Positions 44,548 to 54,750 are shown, counted from the stretch's first letter. The stretch: DNA of 64,000 nucleotides from Legionella gresilensis (GCF_900639865.1 NZ_CAAAHX010000003.1:1-64000), one strand, 5' to 3'. A program made the numbers and translations. Notes: generated from the letters alone by a model not told the origin.

Positions 44548-44568
44548 ATTGGTAATGTGCTAAATTTA
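44548..44568 (+). repeat. 21-bp direct repeat, copy 2
   Basis: Second exact copy of the sequence at 42169-42189, lying between the stop of the disordered-tail paralogue and the convergent proA stop. Confidence 0.7.
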
Positions 44569-44604
44569 CTATTGATTTTTCATTTTATCTGGGAGTTAAT
44601 AATT

Positions 44605-45858
44605 CTATTTTCGTATTTGGCCATCGCCATAAACAAGCCATTTATAGCTTGTAAGCGCTTCCAAACCCATTGGTCCTCGAGCATGAATTTTCTGAGTACT
44701 AATGCCTATTTCTGCTCCCAAACCAAACTGTCCGCCATCCGTGAAAGCTGTCGAAGTATTTACATAAACAACAGCAGCATCAATATCAGTTAAAAATTGT
44801 TGTTGCGCTTTTTGATCCTCAGTGATTATTGCTTCGCTGTGATGAGAAGTGTATTTTTGAATATGGGTAATAGCATCTTGGAGTGAACTTACCGTTTTAA
44901 TAGACAGTTTATAATCTAAATATTCCTGGCCAAAGTTTTCTTCTTTAGCTTGAAATAAAAGATGTTCTGGATAAACGGTATTTAAAGTCTGATAACTCTG
45001 ATCATCAGCATAAATCTCTACTTGTTTCTCAGCCAATAGTTTTAGTAAAAAAGGCAAATCATTTAGCCGTTCTTGATGAACAAGGAGGGTATCTAAGGCA
45101 TTACAAACACTTACTCTGCGCGTTTTGGCATTATCAATAATAGCCTGCCCTTTTTTTAAATCACCGCTTTTATCAAAATAGGTATGCACTATACCTGCTC
45201 CGGTTTCGATTACTGGCACTTGAGCATGCTGTCTTACAAAATTAATTAATTCTTGGCTGCCTCTTGGAATACATAAATCTATATAGTTACTCGCTTTTAG
45301 CAAATCGCTAGTTAATTCACGCTCAGGCGGGAAAAGATAAACAATATTAGAATTTAAATTATATTCGTTTAAAACAATTTTAATTAAGGTAATTAAATAC
45401 TGATTAGAATAAAATGACTCTTTTCCGCCTTTTAATATACAAGCATTTCCTGTTTTAAAACATAAGCTAAAAACATCTAGAGTAACATTAGGTCGGGACT
45501 CATAAATTACAGCAATTACACCAATAGGTACGGTTATTTTTTTAATAAGTAGACCATTAGGCCTTTTATTTTCTGCAATTAATTTTCCTAATGGACTTGC
45601 TAATTTAGCAACCGCTTCGATATCACATGCGATAGATTGAATTCTTTCCTCATTTAACAATAACCGATCATATTTAGGATCAGTTTTATCCATGCGTAAG
45701 AGATCTTTCTCATTTTCATTTATCAATTCCTGACTTGAATCCCTAACGAGTACCGCTAATCTATTTAGAACGTCTACCCTTATAGAAGAATCTAAATTTG
45801 CAAGCTCGTAGAAAGCTGTTTTAACCGCATCTAATTGACTAGTAATTTCAGGATTCAT
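44605..45858 (-). CDS. proA: gamma-glutamyl phosphate reductase
   Basis: Reduces glutamyl-5-phosphate to the semialdehyde for proline synthesis. 417 residues; PIGVIAVIYESRPNVT near 112, GNACILKGGKES near 136, and the catalytic Cys in RRVSVCNALDTLLVH near 256. The C-terminal GPMGLEALTSYKW is typical. 14 bp after proB. Confidence 0.96.
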   Translation of the reverse strand: MNPEITSQLDAVKTAFYELANLDSSIRVDVLNRLAVLVRDSSQELINENEKDLLRMDKTDPKYDRLLLNEERIQSIACDIEAVAKLASPLGKLIAENKRPNGLLIKKITVPIGVIAVIYESRPNVTLDVFSLCFKTGNACILKGGKESFYSNQYLITLIKIVLNEYNLNSNIVYLFPPERELTSDLLKASNYIDLCIPRGSQELINFVRQHAQVPVIETGAGIVHTYFDKSGDLKKGQAIIDNAKTRRVSVCNALDTLLVHQERLNDLPFLLKLLAEKQVEIYADDQSYQTLNTVYPEHLLFQAKEENFGQEYLDYKLSIKTVSSLQDAITHIQKYTSHHSEAIITEDQKAQQQFLTDIDAAVVYVNTSTAFTDGGQFGLGAEIGISTQKIHARGPMGLEALTSYKWLVYGDGQIRK

Positions 45859-45872
45859 AATAATTTATTTCA

Positions 45873-46943
45873 CTATAAAATATGTAAGTAGTCGTAATGA
45901 ATAATAGCAGGTTTATTTTTCTCACCTAGATATTCTTTTAAGCGATTATCATCATAGCGGGCAAGGCCCATACCAACTCTTTCATTTCTTAAATTTAAGA
46001 TATCAACTAAATCACCTTTTTTCCACTCACCTGAAAAGCTTACGATACCTACAGGTAGAATACTGATGATTTTTTTATTCTCTTTAAGTAAAGAGAGCAA
46101 GTTATCATTAATAGTAATAGAAGGTAGTTGCTTCTTATTATGCAATGCAATCCACCTTTTTATATTAGATGTTTTCTTCTTAGCTAAGATAGTCGTTCCT
46201 AGCGATTCTTTATTAATTATCCGGTTAATAACTAAGTCACTATTTATATTAGCAATCGTTGTTGTAATTCCTAAACTTGCCATTTTACGAGCAGTATTTA
46301 ATTTTGATAACATTCCCCCTCTTCCTAAAGAAGATTTAGATGTTGAAACAGCAGGCCATCCTTGATTAGGATCAATAAAGTTAATTAACTTTGAATCAGG
46401 ATGCTTAGGATCCCCAGTAAAGACGCCATCAACATTAGTTAAAATTATCAAATAATCAGCATTAACTTGAGCGGCAATAAGACCAGCCAATTCATCATTA
46501 TCGGTAAACATTAATTCTTCAATTGCTACGGAATCATTTTCATTAATAATAGGAATAATATTTTGATGTTTAGATAACTCAAATAATAAGCGGGCAATAT
46601 TTAAGTAATGTTGGCGGGTTTGAAAATCTTGTTTTGTTAATAGGAGCTGAGAAACTAAAATATTTTCGTTCTTGAATAAAGAAGAATAAATATTAATTAA
46701 TTCAGGCTGGCCAATTGAAGCAAGAAGCTGTTTTTCACCTACGGTATTATTATACTGTTTTTGCAAAAAATTATTGGAAATTTTTCGGCCGGATCCAACG
46801 GCTCCTGAGCTAACTAAAATAACGTGATGTTTGGCCTTTAATAATTGCGTAACTTGATTGACAACCTTTAGTAACACGGGCTCTATAGGGCTTCCATCAC
46901 TATTTAATATACTTTGCGTTCCAATTTTAATAACGATTTTCAT
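45873..46943 (-). CDS. proB: glutamate 5-kinase
   Basis: First step of proline synthesis. The amino-acid-kinase domain has VIKIGTQSIL at the N-terminus, VSSGAVGSG near 45, INENDSVA near 132 and GRGGMLSKL near 207. A C-terminal PUA domain (about 270-356) is present, with SFSGEWKKGDLV. 356 residues. Leads the proB-proA operon. Confidence 0.96.
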   Translation of the reverse strand: MKIVIKIGTQSILNSDGSPIEPVLLKVVNQVTQLLKAKHHVILVSSGAVGSGRKISNNFLQKQYNNTVGEKQLLASIGQPELINIYSSLFKNENILVSQLLLTKQDFQTRQHYLNIARLLFELSKHQNIIPIINENDSVAIEELMFTDNDELAGLIAAQVNADYLIILTNVDGVFTGDPKHPDSKLINFIDPNQGWPAVSTSKSSLGRGGMLSKLNTARKMASLGITTTIANINSDLVINRIINKESLGTTILAKKKTSNIKRWIALHNKKQLPSITINDNLLSLLKENKKIISILPVGIVSFSGEWKKGDLVDILNLRNERVGMGLARYDDNRLKEYLGEKNKPAIIHYDYLHIL

Positions 46944-47123
46944 AAGTTTATCAATATAATAATTATTAAATTATAAGTTATAGTCACTCCTTCTTACTTC
47001 CTAAGTTCCTTGATTTTTATTAAATTTAGCAGCGCTATAAAGATGGATTAGTTTCTCTGTATTTAAAAATCAGTGATGATAACATTTTAGACAAGAACAG
47101 TAGAGTATATCAAATAAATCAAG

Positions 47124-47615
47124 TCAGTTTCTATTTTCATACTTTATGAAAGTAATTTTACCACTCCTTTCTAAAAACCCATACTTTACACATTTAATAT
47201 CGTCGGTATTAAGATCTTCTCTTATTGCGCCTTCTAAATCACTATGAGTTATATTATAACGAGCTAAATTACCCTCACATACTTTACCATTTTTAATTAA
47301 TAAATGTGGCTTCCCTTTAAACACACTTTCTATTTGCGGAAAACAAAATGTCAATTTCGCCAGTAATTTGTGTAATATTACTAATGTAATTGTCGCTACT
47401 AAAGTAGATACTAATGTAGCAGGTCCATTAACACCTCGGCCTATCAAACTTCCTAAAGTAATAATTAATAAGGTATCCATCGCCGTATTTAAATTATAGC
47501 GATGGTTACCAAAACGAAATAAAATAACAGAAAAAAGGAACAACAGGATTGTCCTTAGAAAAATATAAATTAAATCATGACTTTCATTAAGAGCAGATAA
47601 ATAATCAAATATCAT
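47124..47615 (-). CDS. YetF/DUF421-like membrane protein
   Basis: 163 residues: three membrane helices in the first 85 residues, then a small cytoplasmic domain. The segments FRFGNHRYNLNTAMDTLLIITLGS and GKPHLLIKNGKV match the DUF421/YetF family, seen in sporulation and stress contexts elsewhere. Function unknown here. Confidence 0.85.
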   Translation of the reverse strand: MIFDYLSALNESHDLIYIFLRTILLFLFSVILFRFGNHRYNLNTAMDTLLIITLGSLIGRGVNGPATLVSTLVATITLVILHKLLAKLTFCFPQIESVFKGKPHLLIKNGKVCEGNLARYNITHSDLEGAIREDLNTDDIKCVKYGFLERSGKITFIKYENRN

Positions 47616-47757
47616 CAGGTTAAATCCCTAACTTAGTTTTAGAAATAATGGTATGGTGTCACCCACTAAGTTTTAGACAAGACAATATAAAGCTTAGTGG
47701 ATGATGCTATACCTTTAATTTACTAATATTTAATTGTTAAATATATATTGAAACTAT

Positions 47758-48369
47758 TTATAAAAACGCTATGCCCTCTTCTTGCAATGATTTTTTAACT
47801 GAGTCACGCTGACTAAGCTCTTTGGCAAAATGCTCTAAGTAAGGCCACTCACTTAAATTTAATTGAAATTTTTTTGCCCAAAGTAACATAACAAAAAGGT
47901 AAGCGTCAGCGATAGTAAATTGACTACCCATCAGATAGGGCTGCTGCATATGCTGATTTATAAATGATAATTTTGATTTTATGATAGGAATAAATATTTC
48001 GTTTTTTACTTGTTCTGATAATTTAGGATTAAATAAAGCGCCAAAACTTTTATGTACTTCTGTTGTGATATAATTAACCCACTCTAAAACTCGATAGCGC
48101 TTGATATCACCTATGCCTGGTAGTATTGCGATTGCCTTGGCTTCATCGGCGAGATATTGAAGAAGTACAGCATTCTCCGTAAGAATTTCACCATTATCTA
48201 GTTCTAACGCAGGGACTGCGCCTTTAGAATTAATTGTTAAATAATTTTTACCTGCTTCTGTTTCTTTTGTTTTTAAATCAACAGATTCATATTGTACTTT
48301 AAGGCCAAGCTCATTAATAATAATACGCTCAACCAATGAACAAGCACCTTGAGTATAATAAAGCTTCAT
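47758..48369 (-). CDS. glutathione S-transferase, beta class
   Basis: 203 residues, complete. MKLYYTQGACSLVERI has the Cys/Ser near residue 10 used by beta-class enzymes; GAVPALELDNGEILTENAVLLQYL is the glutathione-binding segment; FTIADAYLFVMLLWA is the C-terminal N-capping box. Unlike the GST at 17.6 kb this copy is intact. 28 bp after dacB begins a different gene on the same strand. Confidence 0.93.
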   Translation of the reverse strand: MKLYYTQGACSLVERIIINELGLKVQYESVDLKTKETEAGKNYLTINSKGAVPALELDNGEILTENAVLLQYLADEAKAIAILPGIGDIKRYRVLEWVNYITTEVHKSFGALFNPKLSEQVKNEIFIPIIKSKLSFINQHMQQPYLMGSQFTIADAYLFVMLLWAKKFQLNLSEWPYLEHFAKELSQRDSVKKSLQEEGIAFL

Positions 48370-48397
48370 CCCATCTCCTTATTTTAGGAATAAAAAT

Positions 48398-49819
48398 TTA
48401 ATCGTTACTTGGTTGTTCTTTTTTTATATCATTTTCATTTGCAACAGCTAATAGAATTTTTTCTTCTAATTCTTTAGCTTTGAAAATATTAGTATTAATG
48501 CCATTACTAATAATTGAAAAAATATATTCCTTTCCATTAGGCGCAGCTAAGTAACCTGATAACGACGATACATCATGCATTGAACCTGTTTTTGCAGCAA
48601 CTTTTCCAGCAAGTGATGTTTTTTTCATCCGATCTCTTAATGTCCCTGAACGACCCATTTTAGGTAAAATAGCTAAAAATTGTGGCCCAAATTTTTCATC
48701 ATGATACAAATCATTAAGTAAAACAACGAGTTGCTCAGGAGTGATAAGGTTATATCGCGTTCCTATTCCATCCGCTAATTCTACCTGTTTCATATCTAAA
48801 TGCGTGTTTTCTGTAAGAATGGTTTTTATACTATACGCGCCTTGTTTATAAGTACCCTCGCCCGTTAAGGTAACAGCTAATAATTTAGTAATGCTATCTG
48901 CATAAAGATTATCAGATTCTTCTAGCATATGTTCTAATAATTTAGCCAAATCTTCAGATTCAACTTGGGCAATAATTTGTACGCTAGATGGCGCTTTACC
49001 AGAAATAATTTTCCCTTTTAATTCAATTCCATTTTTTGTAAGAGTTTGCTTAATAATATCGCTAGCAAATAATTCTGGATCAGGAATAGAGAAAAGCATA
49101 CGCCTCGGTTGCTCTGCTTGGGCAATGCAACCATAAAGACGAATTGAGTTATCTTTTAAACGTTGAATATTTAGTGAGCAATGTTCTTTTTCTTCGGCTT
49201 TACTAACTGTTGTTACATCATTAATAATTATTAAAGGATTAAAAATCGCTTTGGTAGTAATTTCGGGCGCTTGATTAAGTTTAGATGAATTTACATCGTA
49301 AGCAACTGCATTTTCATTAATCATAATCGCGCTACCAGGCGCTGCATAATACCAACCTAAGTCATCATAAGATGTTCCAGGGGCATAAAACGGCGGTTTA
49401 AAAGATGAGGCATCAATAATAAAATTACCCTCTATCTTATTAATACCAAGTTTAGGTAATTGTAAAAGCAAATCTTGTAATTTCTCTGCAGTTAATGAGG
49501 GGGAGCCACTAAAAATAATAAAAATATCTTTATTAGCTTTTCCTAACTGAGTTTTATAGCGATAATTTGGGCCTAGTTTATATAATGCAGCTGCTGCTGA
49601 TAATAATTTTATATTACTAGCTGGATAAAACATTTTATTGGCATTACGCTGATAAACAATTTCACCCGTTTTTAAATCTTTAATATAAGCACCAACGGTG
49701 GCCAGAGGGAGGGTTTTATCAATTAAGTTATCTATTTCGTTAGACAGGGAGGTTTGAGCATATAGTAGATTGGAAAAAAGTAATCCGATGCAGATTTTAT
49801 AAATTTTTATTAGCCGCAT
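48398..49819 (-). CDS. dacB: D-alanyl-D-alanine carboxypeptidase/endopeptidase (PBP4)
   Basis: Periplasmic peptidoglycan hydrolase. Signal peptide 1-21 ends LYA. The penicillin-binding motifs are SNIK at 68-71, SDN in EESDNLYADSITKLL (about 300) and KTGS near 406. The 473-residue length and the large insertion between the first two motifs are typical of DacB. Confidence 0.94.
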   Translation of the reverse strand: MRLIKIYKICIGLLFSNLLYAQTSLSNEIDNLIDKTLPLATVGAYIKDLKTGEIVYQRNANKMFYPASNIKLLSAAAALYKLGPNYRYKTQLGKANKDIFIIFSGSPSLTAEKLQDLLLQLPKLGINKIEGNFIIDASSFKPPFYAPGTSYDDLGWYYAAPGSAIMINENAVAYDVNSSKLNQAPEITTKAIFNPLIIINDVTTVSKAEEKEHCSLNIQRLKDNSIRLYGCIAQAEQPRRMLFSIPDPELFASDIIKQTLTKNGIELKGKIISGKAPSSVQIIAQVESEDLAKLLEHMLEESDNLYADSITKLLAVTLTGEGTYKQGAYSIKTILTENTHLDMKQVELADGIGTRYNLITPEQLVVLLNDLYHDEKFGPQFLAILPKMGRSGTLRDRMKKTSLAGKVAAKTGSMHDVSSLSGYLAAPNGKEYIFSIISNGINTNIFKAKELEEKILLAVANENDIKKEQPSND

Positions 49820-50182
49820 AATATTTAAAGAGAGAAACCATTTATTTATTCTGATTGTTTACCCTCGAATCATCAAGTCATAATAGATATTTTTTAATAA
49901 TTACAAGAAAACACATAAAAATACTGTTTCTATTTTAAGCTGACATTATGGATAGTGACTATCTTTCATGTGCAAGTGGATACTTTTATTAAAGTAACCT
50001 AAATGCCAATTGATAGATAGCTCCCCGCCTACGCGGGGATGACAAAAAATACGTTGGATGTCAAAGAATACGTTGGATGTCAAAGAATACCTAGAGTTGA
50101 CATAAAATCATTTTGGTAATAGTTAACTTTTTAAACTTATCTACGCAACAATATGAGTTAGACTCGACAAGTTTTATTAAAT
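49820..50182. other. intergenic region with hairpin and short tandem repeat
   Basis: No gene. It carries a GC-rich hairpin, TCCCCGC (50022-50028) with GCGGGGA (50033-50039), standing out from AT-rich surroundings, and two 19-bp tandem units of AATACGTTGGATGTCAAAG (50048-50085) plus the start of a third. The layout resembles dispersed intergenic repeats of bacteria. Confidence 0.6.
50022..50092. repeat. GC-rich palindrome with 19-bp tandem repeat
   Basis: 7-bp arms TCCCCGC/GCGGGGA with loop CTAC, immediately followed by GATGAC and two perfect 19-bp units. It could be a dispersed repeat element; only one copy occurs in this window. Confidence 0.6.
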
Positions 50183-51955
50183 TTAAATATTTACTGCGAC
50201 TTTGGCAGCAACAGCCAATTGATAAAGCATGGATGACATCATACCAGTTAGCTTAACGCCGCTTTCTGTTTGTTTTGGTAAAATAATAAGTTGATCACCA
50301 CCTTGTAGCCCAGCTTTTCCAGATTGCCAAGAATTTTTTATTAGGTGTACTTGACCATTTTGCCTGATTAAAAGAAATTTAGATTGATTAGCAGTTTTTT
50401 GGAAACCGCCTGCAGCTTTAATATAGTCGATGAGTCGATAGTTAGGGTTGACTGAGAGTGAAATAGAATTGACTACATCACCACTTATGGTAACAACAGA
50501 AGAGTTGATAGGAATATTAATAACATCATTATTTTGTAACAAGATATTATCCCATTGGTCCTTGGAACCTAGAACAACTTGGCCTTTTGTTTCTACTTGT
50601 TTAGCTTCTTGAACAAATTTGTTAATCAGTTCAGAACGCGCTGCTTGAAGTTTTGCGTCATCACCCGTTAAAGTTTCGCTTGTCATTGTCTGACGTTGTA
50701 AGCGTGTGAGATTCGCACTTAGAGCTTCCTTTTGTTGCTTAGCTACTGACTCACGAAATAATTGAATGTTATCGATATTTGCATTAGGAGCAAGAGGCAA
50801 TGTTTTTAAGAATTGGCCTAAAGTAGTGCCTTGGTCGACCACATACTGATGTGGTCCTTTGACCTGCCCTTTTACTGTAATTAAGGTCTGCTCAACTTCT
50901 TTATCCGCGATAAAGGTAATTCTATCACCTGCTTTAATGATTACTGGTTTAGAAGCATGAATTTGTTCATACAAAAATGTTGGTTCCATCCCTTGGTTAC
51001 GTTGAATACGCACATACGTAGCAGTGGGTTCAACATTAGCTAAACGCATCAAAGTAGAAAGCGGTGCTTCTTGTTTTACAAGTTCAAATTGATAAGGGCT
51101 TTTAACATCGCCTGCTACTGAGACTATATATTTTTGTGCTCGCACTAAAATAGTATCGCCTTGATGTAATTGAAAAGAATTAACATTGCCTTTTAAAAGA
51201 AAATCATACAAATCAACTTGTCTAAGGGGTTGACCATCACGTATGACTGCAATATCCCGAAAGCTACCTTCACTTAAGTTAATTCCACCAGCGGCGCATA
51301 AAAAATAAATAACTGAATCAGATGACAGACCATCATAAAGGCCTGGTGAATTAACAAAACCTGCGACATATACCTGCACTGGTTGAGCCGTGACTAAATC
51401 TGCATAAAGGTTAACACCTTTTTTAAAACTCTTTTTTATATTTTTTTGAATGACATCATTTAATTTTTGGTTTTCAATCCCTTCGACTTTCACTGGACCC
51501 ACTTCAGGAATAAAAATATTACCCTGACTATCCACTGTTAATTTCTGTGATAATTGATAAGCACCCCATAATTGGATATTTACTTCATCACCAACAGTGA
51601 TCCGATATTCAGGATTAAAAAATCGCGCTTGATGTAGCCGCTCACATTGTTGACCAAATAGGTTACGTCCAAATACAGGAAGCTTCTGGTTTAATACAGC
51701 GCCCATGTGCTTAGTACTTTTTAAATGAATATTTGCTTCTTCATCATCGAGAGGATCATTGTTTTTATCGCCTATATTATTTGAGTTTATAACATTTGAT
51801 GATAAGGTGGCTGTGTTTTTAGCTTGATCGATAGAAGTTTTTTGTAATTGTTCCATTGAGGAAGATATTGTGTCTTGAGAGCGACTGGTAGAATTTTGTT
51901 CTACTGCAAAGACTGACAAGGGTAGAAACAATATTGCAAATACTAACTTCTTCAA
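50183..51955 (-). CDS. Wza-type polysaccharide export protein with SLBB domains
   Basis: 590 residues. Signal peptide 1-17 (ending VFA) without a lipobox cysteine. Residues about 110-200 are the polysaccharide export domain (YRITVGDEVNIQLWGAYQ, then GNIFIPEVGPVKVEGI). At least three SLBB-like repeats follow (near 205, 275, 360, 485). Such proteins form the outer-membrane/periplasmic channel for capsule or exopolysaccharide. Overlaps the KpsE-like gene by 4 bp. Members without a lipobox use other means of membrane insertion. Confidence 0.88.
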   Translation of the reverse strand: MKKLVFAILFLPLSVFAVEQNSTSRSQDTISSSMEQLQKTSIDQAKNTATLSSNVINSNNIGDKNNDPLDDEEANIHLKSTKHMGAVLNQKLPVFGRNLFGQQCERLHQARFFNPEYRITVGDEVNIQLWGAYQLSQKLTVDSQGNIFIPEVGPVKVEGIENQKLNDVIQKNIKKSFKKGVNLYADLVTAQPVQVYVAGFVNSPGLYDGLSSDSVIYFLCAAGGINLSEGSFRDIAVIRDGQPLRQVDLYDFLLKGNVNSFQLHQGDTILVRAQKYIVSVAGDVKSPYQFELVKQEAPLSTLMRLANVEPTATYVRIQRNQGMEPTFLYEQIHASKPVIIKAGDRITFIADKEVEQTLITVKGQVKGPHQYVVDQGTTLGQFLKTLPLAPNANIDNIQLFRESVAKQQKEALSANLTRLQRQTMTSETLTGDDAKLQAARSELINKFVQEAKQVETKGQVVLGSKDQWDNILLQNNDVINIPINSSVVTISGDVVNSISLSVNPNYRLIDYIKAAGGFQKTANQSKFLLIRQNGQVHLIKNSWQSGKAGLQGGDQLIILPKQTESGVKLTGMMSSMLYQLAVAAKVAVNI

Positions 51956-53163
51956 TCCCTATGCTCCTTAACAATGATGACAGCCATCTTTGTTAAAACA
52001 AAAATGATTAAAAGAAAAAATAATAAATTGACTAGATCATAAAAAGGCAATGGTTTACTTGGTTCATCCGGTAAATTAGGCTTCTCAATTTCAATTAATA
52101 AATTTTGATTTTTAGCAAGGTTAATGGCAGCTGCATCAAAAGCTTGTTGTGCTGCTTGATACTCTGCTTGTGCAAATTTAAGTTGTAGTTGAACCCACTC
52201 AAAATCAGTCATGATTTTATTTAACTTACCATTTTTCTCTTTATTACCTAATAGTAAGTTTGTTTGTTGCTCAATTTGCTCTTTTAATGCTTTAATTTCT
52301 TCAGTTAAAGTAACTACTTTATTTGAATTGGGTTGCATGAAAGAAGAATACGTAATCAATTCAGTTTGTTTTTCAACCAATGTTCCTTTAAGTTTTGCCA
52401 TCACGGCTGAAACAACCTGCGCAGTTTCTTTAGGATCAAACAAACCATTTTGATTTTGCCACTCCATGACATCCTTCCCTGCTTGGAATAACTTATCCTT
52501 AGCAAGCCCTAGTTTCATTTTCGCAAAAGCATATTGTTTTTTAGCTAATGTGTTTGAAACTTTATTAACAAATTGCTTCGTATCGCGAATAATTTCAGTC
52601 ACAATTTTTTTAGCTGCTTCTGGCGTAAAAGCAGCAGCAGTAATAATAATTTCATACGTTTCGGGTTCAACTACTGCAGTAACCTTATTACGATAATATT
52701 TTAAGAATTCACTTTGCGTGGCTTTTTTATCTAATCGTGAAAGAAAATCATTTTTTTTAGATTGATAATGATCACGTATTCCAAATCTTTGTTCAATATG
52801 CGATAAAATTTCACGTGAAATAATATATTCGCGTGTTAAATAAATTTCAGAAGAAGCTGCACTCCCTCCGCCCCACATACCCATAACACTATTAACAGAA
52901 TCATGCTGATCATCACGCTCAACTAAAATCTTAGCGCTGCTTTCGTAAACTGGTGTTTGAATAAGAAGAATATAAAAGGCAGCAATCAGCCAAGGAAATA
53001 AAACTAAAAAAGAAAACAGCTTTCGATTTCTAACAAATATTGAAACCTGTTCACTTATAGGGTGCGATTTAAAAGCCAAGAAGGTTTTATGTTGCTGTAA
53101 GGACTTTATTTCAAGAGGTATTAAGTCGGTCCCACGCTTAATAATTCGTCGAAATTTTTTCAA
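51952..53163 (-). CDS. capsule export inner-membrane protein, KpsE/CtrB-like
   Basis: 403 residues of the polysaccharide co-polymerase 3 type. Two membrane helices, near 50-70 and 375-395, bracket a periplasmic coiled-coil domain (about 190-350). Typical segments are PVYESSAKILVERD after helix 1 and PNLPDEPSKPLPFYDL before helix 2, with an MWGGGS-like loop between. It bridges an ABC exporter to the outer-membrane channel in group 2 type capsule systems, which implies an ABC transporter elsewhere. Confidence 0.88.
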   Translation of the reverse strand: MKKFRRIIKRGTDLIPLEIKSLQQHKTFLAFKSHPISEQVSIFVRNRKLFSFLVLFPWLIAAFYILLIQTPVYESSAKILVERDDQHDSVNSVMGMWGGGSAASSEIYLTREYIISREILSHIEQRFGIRDHYQSKKNDFLSRLDKKATQSEFLKYYRNKVTAVVEPETYEIIITAAAFTPEAAKKIVTEIIRDTKQFVNKVSNTLAKKQYAFAKMKLGLAKDKLFQAGKDVMEWQNQNGLFDPKETAQVVSAVMAKLKGTLVEKQTELITYSSFMQPNSNKVVTLTEEIKALKEQIEQQTNLLLGNKEKNGKLNKIMTDFEWVQLQLKFAQAEYQAAQQAFDAAAINLAKNQNLLIEIEKPNLPDEPSKPLPFYDLVNLLFFLLIIFVLTKMAVIIVKEHRD

Positions 53164-53427
53164 AGATTAATCCATAATTAATAAATATTCCAATAAAATA
53201 TTGCTTGTAAAACTAATTCTTATTTATCAAAGCACATACTAAAAGATTTCAGCATCCTCTGCAAGAATTGAAACACATTTGGGAGCCAAGTTTCAGTAAA
53301 ATATATTCATATTAATCTTACAATATATTATCTCAACTACTTATAAAAATTACTTTACATTTAATTTTTGTCCGCTATAGTATTGACTGTTCTTATCAAG
53401 GATGATTGTTAAATTTAGGGAGGAAAG

Positions 53428-53670
53428 TTGAATATTTTTACCAAGCACCCTAATGAAGTTGGTGAATCTTATTTTCAGCATATGTTTTTTGCTCTTAAAT
53501 TTTCTTTTAACATGTTATTAGGCTCAATAGCCTGTTTTTGCCATGCTTTATTTCCTTTTACGTTTAAAAAGACTGGAAGTAAAATGATTTCAAAAATGGT
53601 TAATAACTTGGAGCAGGGAAATCGGAAAGATATATTTAACACACATTTGCAAAAACAAATAGAAAGTTAG
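53428..53670 (+). CDS. DUF6356-like small protein
   Basis: 80 residues. Starts with TTG at 53428, supported by GGGAGG four bases upstream. FTKHPNEVGESYFQHMFFALKF is the family's typical N-terminus; a hydrophobic helix NMLLGSIACFCHALFPFTF follows, and KTGS ends the conserved part. Function unknown. It is the only plus-strand gene inside the polysaccharide region. Confidence 0.8.
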   Translation: MNIFTKHPNEVGESYFQHMFFALKFSFNMLLGSIACFCHALFPFTFKKTGSKMISKMVNNLEQGNRKDIFNTHLQKQIES

Positions 53671-53703
53671 TAATTTTAAATTTATAAAATTCTTCTTTAT
53701 ATG

Positions 53704-54750
53704 CTAAGTTTGATATATAAGAAAGCTATTGTTATTTTTGTAAAAAACACAATACTTATTCTCATTCTTAGTTAGCCCAAACAAAACTTTTTCAATTCTG
53801 TACTTTTCTTCAATATTAGTAAAACTTACTATATTAATTTTTTGGCCTCTGCTCAGATTATTGTTAAAATAAATATCCCAGTCTTCAGAATCATTGTAAA
53901 AAGGATTAACCTTAATTTGACTATGAAAAATTTTACTTGTTATTTCAAGTAACTTATTTCGATTATTATAGGGAGTCAAAAAATCATTTTTTAATTGATA
54001 ATGTAAAATACCTAAATTACCAGTATGAATCACATGTAAATCAAATTTTTTCATGTCTAAATACCGATTAGGTAAACAATGAAGGCAGTTTTTTATAGAA
54101 ACATCAAATAATATCCAACCTACAGTACAAGTACTAAGAATATTTAAATATTTTTCTCTGGTTGTTTTCTGATAAAATTTAACATTATTCTTATGACCTA
54201 TCCTCTTCTTAATCGCATTTATTTCATGCTTGTTCTGGCCAATAAATTTAATTGTCCATTTATCAGGAACATAAGGGATAACGCTAGCAATAAAATTTAA
54301 ACCTGTAGGGGCTGAAATTGATCCTGGAATAGCTATAGAAAAAGGCTCTTTAATAGTATTAGGAATTAAATAATCTCTATCAAAATTGGTAATAAAATCT
54401 ACAGTCCTACCGTAATGTTTCTCAAGGATCTGTTTCATTGAGTGACTTGTAGTAATTACTTTATAACAACGCTTACCTATCCATCGATCAGTATAACGAT
54501 AAAAATAGCGAATTAAAAAATTATAACTTCTTATCCTTGTACATGTTCTGTGTTTAGGATCGGGCAATTCTACTGTATCTAATATTATCCTATTTAATCG
54601 AAACCCTGATGCTAACAAAGTAGGAAAATGAGAAAAATTTGAATGTGATAACCAGAAATGTGCTGATTTTCTATTCTTTATTAGAAAATAAATAAATTTT
54701 ATTTGTAAAATAAAAAATTTTAAAGAGAAAAATTTTAAAGTCATAATCAA
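53704..54750 (-). CDS. glycosyltransferase, third module of a tandem array (C-terminal part)
   Basis: 348 residues related to the two modules of the upstream gene: LDTVELPDPKHR (ELPD at 61-64) and LPNRYLDM (226-232) match the motifs of both other modules. It lacks the N-terminal start of the Rossmann domain. That start, beginning SPKVAFLARQRLSSNTR, is encoded at the end of the upstream gene. The two genes overlap by 4 bases (ATGA). So the module is split either by a frameshift of an ancestral three-module gene or by genuine coupled translation of two pieces. Confidence 0.75.
   Translation of the reverse strand: MIMTLKFFSLKFFILQIKFIYFLIKNRKSAHFWLSHSNFSHFPTLLASGFRLNRIILDTVELPDPKHRTCTRIRSYNFLIRYFYRYTDRWIGKRCYKVITTSHSMKQILEKHYGRTVDFITNFDRDYLIPNTIKEPFSIAIPGSISAPTGLNFIASVIPYVPDKWTIKFIGQNKHEINAIKKRIGHKNNVKFYQKTTREKYLNILSTCTVGWILFDVSIKNCLHCLPNRYLDMKKFDLHVIHTGNLGILHYQLKNDFLTPYNNRNKLLEITSKIFHSQIKVNPFYNDSEDWDIYFNNNLSRGQKINIVSFTNIEEKYRIEKVLFGLTKNENKYCVFYKNNNSFLIYQT

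Noticed and set aside
50048-50092. Possible start of a CRISPR array
   Set aside because: The units are 19-bp head-to-tail copies without spacers, and no cas genes are near.
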